Positions 28,226 through 36,708 of a stretch of 64,000 nt of DNA are shown one piece after another; the stretch's first letter is position 1, and the number at the start of each line of letters is the position of its first letter. The notes beneath the pieces are model-generated. The model was not told the origin of the DNA. It ran no database searches and saw nothing but the letters and a program-made list of their open reading frames with translations. The stretch comes from Saprospirales bacterium GYS_P2D (GTDB lineage: Bacteria > Bacteroidota > Bacteroidia > Chitinophagales > Saprospiraceae), in contig WUUP01000007.1 in the NCBI GenBank assembly GCA_009833045.1, positions 18,382 through 82,381 on the forward strand. Reading direction: 5' to 3'. Both the position numbers and the translations under genes were made by a program.

Positions 28226-30868
28226 TTATCTAAGTATAGTTACTGTACCTCGATAGATTTCTCTCGCTGTTGGACCTCCTATAGTGAATACCCACATATA
28301 GCCGCCTTCATCGAGCTCATCATTATTCATATCAGTACCTGTCCAGTTATTCTGATAGTTGTCAGCTGCGAAGACTAATTCTCCCCATCTATTGTAGACT
28401 GCTAAGTCATTGATCGTACCCAGTACTGCAGGATCATTCAGACAGCCTATGACGAAAGCATCATTCATGCCATCACCATTGGGTGATATGACCGTACGAG
28501 CATCATTACACTCTGTCACAGGACCATTCGTATCTGGACATGCCATCATCGCATAGCTAAACATGTACTCACAGCCCTCTGCATCTTCTACCATGAATGT
28601 CACATCTCCAGCCTCAAGGCCCGTAATGCTCAATCCGCTGACAGATCCTTGACTTACCGAAGTGATGACATATCCACCATTACCACCAGTGAAAGTGATC
28701 ACTATCTCTCCGTCTGCCTCACCAGGTGTGGCACAAGTCGTCACGTTAATACCAGAAGTATCCACTTGAGATGGATCAGTGAGTGTAAATGTCTCTACTG
28801 CCATCGTACCATTCTCATCAGTAGCGGTGATTGTATATGCACCTGCACCCTGTCCTACGAGGTTACAGTTATCAGTCACTTCGGTACCTGTAGAGTCAGC
28901 CCAGCTACATCCTACGGATCCTACGAGATTTTCAAATTCTACTAATATGGCTCCATCGAGATTACCAGGACAGCTCGGATTAGTAAGCGTGATCAGATTC
29001 ACTTCAGGATCCACCGTCTGACATGCCTCTGCCGAGACAGTCGCAGTATTGATACTGACTGGTACCGTCTGATTATTATCATCAATAAATTCTAATGACA
29101 CATTGCTATCACTTCCTACCGATATCTCTGTAGATGCTCCGCTGTCACATCCTGGGATAGCGACAAAGCATAATGAGAAGATCGTAGTACCATCAGCAAC
29201 TGATGCTGCAGCACTCGGTGTGTGAAGTACTCTCACTGAGTTAGGATTGACAAAAGAGAAATTAGAGGCTCCGTCTGTTAATTCTGGAAGATTGATATTT
29301 CTTGGTCCTACATAATCTAATACTGACTCATCCCAAGAAGCAACAAAACTCATACCTGCTATATCAGTATAGCCTGCTACAGAGAAATCGACACAAACAG
29401 TATCTCCCATGTCAAACATTACGTCTGATAAATTCAACTGTAATGAATCCGCTGGGACAGGTGCATCCCCCACTGTGACTGAACCATCCTCTATGAAAAA
29501 GTCAGTAGCTGCGGAAGGAAACTCAATGGCTTCTATTGCAAAATTGGGCGGTATATTGATGAAGCCAATCTCTGATCGATCGCCATCCATACCAGTCACA
29601 TCAAAGCAAAGCTCAAACAATGTCTCACCGTCTGCGATAGTCACAGGGTTTGCATTTTGGTCAGTCCAGAGCACTCTCAGCTCACCAGCATCTTTATTTT
29701 GATCCGCCACATTGACATTGCTGAGGCTGACATTATTAAATCCAGTATAACTTAATACATCTGTGTCAAAACTAATACCCGACATAAATGCCACGATACT
29801 ATCAAAATTCATAGTAGTGATAGGCACACAAAAATTAGTAGCGCCTCCTGTATATAGATCATCAATAATGAATCCTACACCGGTCTGCTCTCCTCCATCT
29901 CCACTGCCTACTGTGAAAGTGGCATCATCTACAAAAAAGTCTAATACTGTATTATTACTATTGATCTCTATCTCAAATGGTGGCGATGCATTAGGAAAAT
30001 CAACTATCTCTATCTGCGTGTTATCTCCAGTATCTCCGATGACATCAAAGCATACCTCAAACAAAGTCTCGTTGTCAGGCAGTGTCACTGCAGTACTTTC
30101 AAAGAACCACAACACCTGTAGCTCACCTGTCGCAGCTCGACTGGTATTAGCATTCACAGGTGATAGGCCTGCATTTTTGATACCCTCTTCTGTATCAAAA
30201 GCTAAAACAGTAGGATCCCATTTAATACCCATCTGCACACTCTCGATATTATTGAAGTCAGTAGTCGTTATCGGGACACATAGTTTTTCGCCCTCTGGAG
30301 CACTGAGATCATCTATGATAAGACCTACGCCGTCCATGCCCATCATATCACAGTTGCCATTGCCATCATCGATATTGATAGCCCCTCCATTGAGTGTTAA
30401 ATCCAGTTCATCGAAATCATCATTGACTACTTCAATCACACGAGGAGTATTAGACAGTACGATGCTCGTCATATCACAATTGTCCCCTGCTGAGAAAAGT
30501 CTAAGGGTAAACAATCGGGTATCGTCTGGGATACTTGCTGACTGCGTACTACTCTGATTCCAAGAGACAGTCAGCTGACCATCGCTGAGGGCATCACCCG
30601 TTGCAGGAGTACCTATATTATTATCCAGTGTAAATTCTGGTAGTACATCAGTAGCATTAGCTACTGAGCTATAGTTGTACACAGTAGGATCCCAGTTAAG
30701 CGAAAACTGCATCGAAATGATATCAGTGAATCCACTGACCACTACATCTATATCCACTGTCTGACCACTCGCTGTAGCGGTAGCATCTGACACCTGCAGG
30801 GTCACCTGCGCATTCATCACACCGACCGACAGAAAGAAGATTAAAAAGGAGGCGTATAATTTATTCAT
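28226..30868 (-). CDS. Four-cohesin secreted protein with SprB-like repeat and T9SS type B (gliding-motility) C-terminal domain
   Basis: 880 residues with a signal peptide (ending VMNAQ, near residue 20). Four successive cohesin-like beta-sandwiches lie at about 20-170, 185-325, 330-470 and 480-615, each with the pattern xxMxFxxxWDxxVLxYxG...GxLxVxW...DGxxLFxLCF. Next come SprB-like repeat material (about 618-780: TLTNPSCPGNLDGAI, CSWADSTG, GAYTITATDENG) and the type B sorting domain (VISPNGDGMNDAFVIG ... LAVYNRWGELVFAADNYQNNW ... GTVTILR). Paired with PorP just downstream. It could act as a scaffold for dockerin-bearing neighbours; that is inference. Confidence 0.9.
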   Translation of the reverse strand: MNKLYASFLIFFLSVGVMNAQVTLQVSDATATASGQTVDIDVVVSGFTDIISMQFSLNWDPTVYNYSSVANATDVLPEFTLDNNIGTPATGDALSDGQLTVSWNQSSTQSASIPDDTRLFTLRLFSAGDNCDMTSIVLSNTPRVIEVVNDDFDELDLTLNGGAINIDDGNGNCDMMGMDGVGLIIDDLSAPEGEKLCVPITTTDFNNIESVQMGIKWDPTVLAFDTEEGIKNAGLSPVNANTSRAATGELQVLWFFESTAVTLPDNETLFEVCFDVIGDTGDNTQIEIVDFPNASPPFEIEINSNNTVLDFFVDDATFTVGSGDGGEQTGVGFIIDDLYTGGATNFCVPITTMNFDSIVAFMSGISFDTDVLSYTGFNNVSLSNVNVADQNKDAGELRVLWTDQNANPVTIADGETLFELCFDVTGMDGDRSEIGFINIPPNFAIEAIEFPSAATDFFIEDGSVTVGDAPVPADSLQLNLSDVMFDMGDTVCVDFSVAGYTDIAGMSFVASWDESVLDYVGPRNINLPELTDGASNFSFVNPNSVRVLHTPSAAASVADGTTIFSLCFVAIPGCDSGASTEISVGSDSNVSLEFIDDNNQTVPVSINTATVSAEACQTVDPEVNLITLTNPSCPGNLDGAILVEFENLVGSVGCSWADSTGTEVTDNCNLVGQGAGAYTITATDENGTMAVETFTLTDPSQVDTSGINVTTCATPGEADGEIVITFTGGNGGYVITSVSQGSVSGLSITGLEAGDVTFMVEDAEGCEYMFSYAMMACPDTNGPVTECNDARTVISPNGDGMNDAFVIGCLNDPAVLGTINDLAVYNRWGELVFAADNYQNNWTGTDMNNDELDEGGYMWVFTIGGPTAREIYRGTVTILR

Positions 30869-31020
30869 GTTCTGGGTTTAAACCATTCGACAAAATTAAC
30901 AATGTTTTTTCAATCATCAGTGATTTCTACCATGCTACGCAGGCAGAAGTGACGAGAGAATCGTATTCTGCCCGTTATTATAATGATATTCAAAAACGTA
31001 ACGCTTAGAATTACATTGCG

Positions 31021-31067
31021 ACAAAAATAGTTTAAGTCCTCCTGAATAGTACAGGAGGACTTAAACT
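31021..31067 (-). terminator. Strong hairpin terminator after the 1,530-residue gene
   Basis: A perfect 16-pair stem (AGTTTAAGTCCTCCTG / CAGGAGGACTTAAACT) with a seven-base loop lies about 55 bases past the stop at 31122. On the minus strand it is followed by ATTTTTGT, a short U run. The symmetry could also slow transcription from the other side. Confidence 0.75.
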
Positions 31068-31121
31068 TAACAAATATTAAAGTATCTTTTTGTCTCTTAT
31101 CCTTTTAGAGTTACTGTCCAC

Positions 31122-34100
31122 TTATATCACTATCATTTTTCGTACCAAATATCGTGACTGTGTTTTGATCTGATAGTAGTAGATACCCTTATTTAGTCCG
31201 AGCTCTGATCTATTGATATTGATTTCGTTCATTCCTTTATCATAGTGACGCTCTGACTGATAGATGCGAGCTCCATTCAGACCGTATACTTCAAAGTTTA
31301 CAGATTCGGCATGACCTAAGTAAAACTGTATGCTCGTCATCTCAGTGAATGGATTCGGCTTATTCTGATAAAGCTCTACCTGATTAGTGACTCCATATAC
31401 CGATGACATCGTCATAGCGAATGGTCGTACCGATAGTGATCCATCGTACCACTCATTGTAAGCAGAGACGAATACATGCTCCGGTAGATCTATCATAGTA
31501 TTAGCTTTTAGCTTGACGCTAAATAATACTTCCCCTCGAGGGATATCTGTCACCTCCACATCTGCATAGCTGAGCTTGAGACCCTCATCATTGATGTGAT
31601 AGTCGTCAGCCTCTATCTGAAGCCATCCATCCTCTACAGCTCCATCCAAGATATCAAGTGGGAATATCATCTGAAGACCACGTAGGTCCATAGCTGTCGC
31701 TGTCACGAAGTCAATATAATCTCCGTCGTTGTCCTGACGCAGCTTTACCTCTATATCATCCTCATGGTATGAACGGGTGCCTGCTACTAAGCTATTAGCT
31801 ACTGCTGAGCCATTGATATCTCCGATCTTGATGCCTATGAAGTCTTGATCAGCACCATCAGCATCTGTATTGATATCAGCTTCCGTATTGTATGACCATG
31901 GATCATTCGCATTGAGGAATGGTTTCTCTTTATTTAAGAATACCCATGATGACTGATTAGGTAGCTCGTCAGTGATACCCAATATGAGCTGTCTGAGTTG
32001 TACCAAGTCGATTGATGAGATACTTTGATTATTATTAGCATCAGCGGCGATGAGCTTATAGGGATCTTCGATTGGATCGAGTCCAAGTATATGCATTTGT
32101 ATGAGGATCAAGTCCAATGTCGAGATACCATTAGTATAGTCATCAGTCTTATCCGCCTTGAGCTGGTAGTTTTTATATTTTGGTACGCTCTCAAAAGCAT
32201 ATTCACCCTCTACATCCGTACTGTGATAGGACATGCTCCCCGCACCTCGATCTTCTAATGATAGTGTCGCACTCTCGACCGATACATCGTCTGGAGTATA
32301 GATATGTCCACCTACAAGCACACTTGCCGCAGCACCATTATTACTGTCTGGACAGTCGATCGTCGCCAGGACAAACTGTGGTAATGCATTTGATCCCGCA
32401 GTACCATTGAGCTGACCATTAAGTTGATTAGGCCCTTTGTCAATGAGGACGCCAGCTACCGCATTAAAGTCATAGTAAGCAGTCAGTCCCGACTCATCAC
32501 CAAATAAGATCGTACCAACTGTCGAGCCAACCTCCTCTGCAGATCTACTATAATCCCATATGCGCACCTCCTCCATGCTGCCATGGAAATATCCATCACC
32601 ATCATGGTACCCGATACCCATGCCTTCTCCGATGAATGAAGAGGTAGCAGCTCCGGTCTTGATCGCTACGCCATTGACATAGATGACAGACCTATTTTGG
32701 CTCGGACTGTAAGTGAATGCCAGATGAGTCCAAGTGTCCAAAGCGATCGCCTCGTCACCTATGATCTGGCCAAAGATAGTAGGCACTCCATTTTGTAATC
32801 CGATGAACGGATTGTCCTGACCAAACTCTATGAGCGTAGTATATGACTCACTGAAAGACTCAGGATTGATCAATAATTCTACTGTAAACTCTGAGGTAAT
32901 ATCAAGGTCTGGTACGCTGATATAGTCATCTGTACCATCAAAATGCATCGTATATCCACATGGGAGACTTCCGTCGAATACGCCTTGATTACACACACCT
33001 GTAGGGTCTGCTATAGTCACGGTCGTGATACAGTTGTCACTGACATTATTTTCATCAGTCACGACGAGCTCGATGGCTATCTCGCCGACCTCATCACATC
33101 CGAATAAGATATTCTGAGCTAAGATATCATCTGTCCCTGCCCTACGTATACCGATGCTCATATTAGCACTACAGGCATCCTGTGGCGAGTTATTGATATC
33201 TGATACTGAGAGTATTGCTTGCTCTGTATCTGGGTTTATATTTTTTGTCACATTAGGATTGCATATTGCCTCTGGGCCTCTATTGTCCACTACTGAGAAC
33301 TCAACACTCTCTGAAGTCGCATTGCCACAGTGATCCGTCACTGTCCAGGTAGCGATATAGCTTCCATTATCAAAAGTATTTACTATGTCCTTGCCATCCG
33401 TCTCTGGGATGATCGTCAGCATAGACGCCCCGCTGATCAGCTGGACGGTATAGCTCCACTCGAGCTCTCCGTCAGATGTACAGTCGTCAGAGGCTAATGG
33501 ATTCAATGTTACGAGAGCATTACATGCATCTGTATTGTAAGTGATATCGACATTAGCTACAGCTGGAGCGAAAGCAGGAGCCTCAGACTCATATACTATG
33601 ATAGTCTGTACATGCTTCCAGATGGCACTTGGATTATCAGGATACTGACACCAGTCGACTACTGTCCAGGTACGCAGCACCTTGATACATGCGCCAGAGA
33701 TATTGTCAAATATTTTATCCTGTGGCTCTGAGTAGATCACATTGCCACATGCTACAGTATTAGGTATGAGATTATCGATCTCGGCCTGAGTAGGCGCCAG
33801 ATCATCACATGATGATACAGAGCGATTAGCCGGCCAAGTGATATCCTGCTCCTCGAATAAATCCAGATTTTGGAAGGTCAACAAGTTAGAACAGATCACT
33901 GTATCCGCTCCATTAAAACTGATGACCCAGTCTACTGACTTAAACCCATTGCCACACTCATCTAAACTCTCATTAGTAACGATCGGCTCAGGATTAAGAT
34001 CTCCGATACAGTCATTTTCTGTAGTGATCACAGGTCGCTGTAGGATATTAGGATTAAAGTCCTCAAATCTGCGGCAGTCAAATACTGGCGGGTCAAGAGG

Positions 34101-35714
34101 ACATGCCACTTGGATCAGTGGATTCTTATATTGTACTACGACCTCTGCCATACAGGTACTCATGAGACCATTTTCGTCGGTTATTTTCAGCTCTACCATG
34201 ACTATCTTTCCAAGATCCTCGCAGCAAAACTTCACAAAGTCACCATATAGTAAGTCTGAACTACATCCCAGATCCATACGACGTACTTGATAGGTGATAT
34301 CGCTACATCCATCAAAGCTGCCATCGTCAAAAGTGAGAGCAAAAACCTTAGCGGTGAACTCATCATTGAGCGTCACTACGGTACGAAGATCACATACAGC
34401 CATCGGCTCATCCAGATCCGATACCGTTACGGTGATGTCCTCACTATCCATGTTGTCACAGTCATCCGTGACAGTATATCTGACAGTAGACTCTCCTAAT
34501 GGGAAAGTATACACCAAACCACTACCTACTAATCCTGAAGACACCTCGGTGAACTCCGTCTCTCCTGGCAGCTGTACGCTCACTGCCCACGTCCAGCCAC
34601 TGCACTCAGTACCGGATACGGTAGGTCTGAGTAGACTCGTAGAAGCCTCACAGGTCGATGGATTTGCCTGAAGCTCGATATCATCAGGTACATCTGTGAT
34701 GATAATTTCATTATCAACTACTTTTATGACTTGATAATAATATTCAGAATTTCCACTATCGCACCAGTCCGTGACTAACCATGTACGAACTATCTTATAG
34801 CTACCACCGCAGCTCGGAAACTCCTGATCATCATAAGATATCATGAAGTTGCATAGATTGTCTGTGATGAACTGCCCATCTATCAGATCTGCTATGGCAT
34901 TACCATTGATATTAGGTACTGAGAGGTCGCCATCCAGTCCTAATAAATACTCTACGGTAGGATATGGACGACCTTCTACTAAAGGAAAATTATCCGTACA
35001 CTCTAGCACCATATCTTCAGTATAATTTTTAGGCGCATCGATGTCACCAGCCGGCGTTTTTTGATAGTATATTTCAAATGCGCACGAGGTAGCATTGGCC
35101 TGATTGTCCAATGCATCAAACTCTATATATCTCACTGCTGTGAAAGTATCTACACAGCTGGTGCTTAGCTGATTGCGAGTGACATTGACCATGATTTCTT
35201 CATTATCACAGTTGTCTATCAGTGTAGACTCCAGTAGATTCTCCAGATAGGTCTCGAGAGAAGCATTATTAGCACCGTAGTCGGTAGCATCACAGCGGAT
35301 AGTATCATTTTCAGGACATACGATCTCTGGTGGGAGTTTATCTTCTATTTTGACATAAGCCCAGCAGTTGGTTCTACTGCCGTTCAGAGTGACTTCTGCT
35401 GTCAAAAACTGACCTACTAAATCTCTGGTGATAAGCGTATACTGCCCAGTCTCAGAGAGTCTCCCCACTTGTCGGTTAGAGCTATTTTTAAGGACTATCG
35501 TGAAGTCATCACAGTCTCCTGCATCTTCTAAAATCATGTCAGCAGTCAGGGTCGCTTCACAGTTTCTATTGACCGAGACATTGATCGTATCATTACAGGC
35601 AAAGTGGCAACCAGCTTGTGATTGAGCATAGCTACTCTGAGCACTGATAAAGACCAATACCAGGCATGTGATAGTAATGCTGAGAATCCTTTTCGTACAA
35701 TTAGATATTGTCAT
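31122..35714 (-). CDS. Large secreted protein with HYR-like, LamG-like, dockerin-like, cohesin-like and T9SS type A domains
   Basis: 1,530 residues with a signal peptide (ending SSYAQ, near residue 30). A Cys-rich HYR-like region fills the first 900 residues. A concanavalin-A/LamG-type domain follows at about 915-1090 (MHFDGTDDYISVPDL, DTWTHLAFTYSPSQNRSVIYVNG, MEEVRIWDYSRS), which in this family binds carbohydrate or protein ligands. A dockerin-like module lies at about 1191-1252 (DANNNQSISSID), a cohesin-like domain at about 1318-1438, and the T9SS type A tail at about 1448-1530 (QNKPNPF ... RKMIVI). It is the only member of this array with a lectin-like domain. Predicted surface or secreted protein. 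Confidence 0.92.
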   Translation of the reverse strand: MTISNCTKRILSITITCLVLVFISAQSSYAQSQAGCHFACNDTINVSVNRNCEATLTADMILEDAGDCDDFTIVLKNSSNRQVGRLSETGQYTLITRDLVGQFLTAEVTLNGSRTNCWAYVKIEDKLPPEIVCPENDTIRCDATDYGANNASLETYLENLLESTLIDNCDNEEIMVNVTRNQLSTSCVDTFTAVRYIEFDALDNQANATSCAFEIYYQKTPAGDIDAPKNYTEDMVLECTDNFPLVEGRPYPTVEYLLGLDGDLSVPNINGNAIADLIDGQFITDNLCNFMISYDDQEFPSCGGSYKIVRTWLVTDWCDSGNSEYYYQVIKVVDNEIIITDVPDDIELQANPSTCEASTSLLRPTVSGTECSGWTWAVSVQLPGETEFTEVSSGLVGSGLVYTFPLGESTVRYTVTDDCDNMDSEDITVTVSDLDEPMAVCDLRTVVTLNDEFTAKVFALTFDDGSFDGCSDITYQVRRMDLGCSSDLLYGDFVKFCCEDLGKIVMVELKITDENGLMSTCMAEVVVQYKNPLIQVACPLDPPVFDCRRFEDFNPNILQRPVITTENDCIGDLNPEPIVTNESLDECGNGFKSVDWVISFNGADTVICSNLLTFQNLDLFEEQDITWPANRSVSSCDDLAPTQAEIDNLIPNTVACGNVIYSEPQDKIFDNISGACIKVLRTWTVVDWCQYPDNPSAIWKHVQTIIVYESEAPAFAPAVANVDITYNTDACNALVTLNPLASDDCTSDGELEWSYTVQLISGASMLTIIPETDGKDIVNTFDNGSYIATWTVTDHCGNATSESVEFSVVDNRGPEAICNPNVTKNINPDTEQAILSVSDINNSPQDACSANMSIGIRRAGTDDILAQNILFGCDEVGEIAIELVVTDENNVSDNCITTVTIADPTGVCNQGVFDGSLPCGYTMHFDGTDDYISVPDLDITSEFTVELLINPESFSESYTTLIEFGQDNPFIGLQNGVPTIFGQIIGDEAIALDTWTHLAFTYSPSQNRSVIYVNGVAIKTGAATSSFIGEGMGIGYHDGDGYFHGSMEEVRIWDYSRSAEEVGSTVGTILFGDESGLTAYYDFNAVAGVLIDKGPNQLNGQLNGTAGSNALPQFVLATIDCPDSNNGAAASVLVGGHIYTPDDVSVESATLSLEDRGAGSMSYHSTDVEGEYAFESVPKYKNYQLKADKTDDYTNGISTLDLILIQMHILGLDPIEDPYKLIAADANNNQSISSIDLVQLRQLILGITDELPNQSSWVFLNKEKPFLNANDPWSYNTEADINTDADGADQDFIGIKIGDINGSAVANSLVAGTRSYHEDDIEVKLRQDNDGDYIDFVTATAMDLRGLQMIFPLDILDGAVEDGWLQIEADDYHINDEGLKLSYADVEVTDIPRGEVLFSVKLKANTMIDLPEHVFVSAYNEWYDGSLSVRPFAMTMSSVYGVTNQVELYQNKPNPFTEMTSIQFYLGHAESVNFEVYGLNGARIYQSERHYDKGMNEININRSELGLNKGIYYYQIKTQSRYLVRKMIVI

Positions 35715-35847
35715 TGTGTATTCTGTTTTAGTTGATCTTCAACCGTTTGCAGAATACTCTCGGGATATCGGGGAGATGAGATATTTATACTGATCCAAGA
35801 CTCAATATTGGGGGCTGAGTCAAGCATCAAGAGCTAATCTTCAATAT

Positions 35848-36510
35848 TTATACCAATTGATGGTCTATTGCAAATTTTATAAGATTCACGGTATTTCTTA
35901 CATTAAGCTTTCTCATAATGTTTTTACGATGTACACCGACAGTCTGATCACTGATATATAGCTGCTCAGCGATCTCTTTATTATTCATTGCCTTAGTGAT
36001 GAGCTCGAGCACTTCTTGCTCTCTTCTGGTGAGCTTTTTCTTGAGCAAGAACCTATCTTCAAAAGCATCGGTATTCTTTTTCATGGAGCCATTTTTCTTT
36101 GGGGTAATATTTAGCCCAGAGGCTAAAAATGTATTGCCCAGCATGACCTCATTGACACATTCAGCGAGCTCATCAATAGTATTGAGCTTACTATAATATC
36201 CATCAGCACCACTTTGAAAAGCCTCTTTGACAAACTTGTGATCAGTATAGCCGCTTAGTATACATATTTTGAGATCTGGAAACTCCTTCCTAAGCTCTGG
36301 CAATAACTCCAAACCATCCTTATCTGCAAAATTAAGCTCCATAAATAAAAGGGACGGGCTTAGATTTTGGATAGTACTTACTATGTCTTCAGCAGAATGT
36401 GCTCTGGCTACTACGTCCACCTGCGGATAATCCAAGTCTTCTAATAATCTCTCAAATCCATCTAAAAACAAGTGGTGTATATCGGCTAAGACTGTTCTAA
36501 TTGGTGTCAT
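35848..36510 (-). CDS. LuxR/NarL-type response regulator with a degenerate receiver domain
   Basis: 220 residues: receiver-like domain (1-120) and LuxR-type helix-turn-helix (about 155-215, LTRREQEVLELITKAMNNKEIAEQLYISDQTVGVHRKNIMRKL). The receiver has Glu58 (LLFMELNF) where the phosphate-accepting Asp is expected, and ADIH near residue 10 where ADDH is usual, so one acidic pocket residue is also lost. The Lys at 108 is kept. It may be active without phosphorylation, as Glu often mimics the phosphorylated state. No partner kinase is adjacent. Its place between the surface-protein array and the peroxidase gene suggests, but does not show, control of neighbouring genes. Confidence 0.9.
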   Translation of the reverse strand: MTPIRTVLADIHHLFLDGFERLLEDLDYPQVDVVARAHSAEDIVSTIQNLSPSLLFMELNFADKDGLELLPELRKEFPDLKICILSGYTDHKFVKEAFQSGADGYYSKLNTIDELAECVNEVMLGNTFLASGLNITPKKNGSMKKNTDAFEDRFLLKKKLTRREQEVLELITKAMNNKEIAEQLYISDQTVGVHRKNIMRKLNVRNTVNLIKFAIDHQLV

Positions 36511-36708
36511 CTATCGGCTTTTGTAAAAAACGAATGCTTATAAAATATTATTTGTCATCTATAGAAAGACAAAATGAATGCCAAACTCATAAATCAAAGC
36601 AGTAGGCGACACATAATTTAAATCGCCATGTGTATGAGACTATTGCACAGCAAATTGATGCATAGTTCAAGCTATGCTCTGACAAATTAACGGAAATAGG
36701 TAAACTAA

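Noticed and set aside
29763-30557. 264-codon plus-strand open frame
   Set aside because: Antisense to the four-cohesin protein; Ser/Pro/Thr-rich composition is what antisense of that coding sequence gives.
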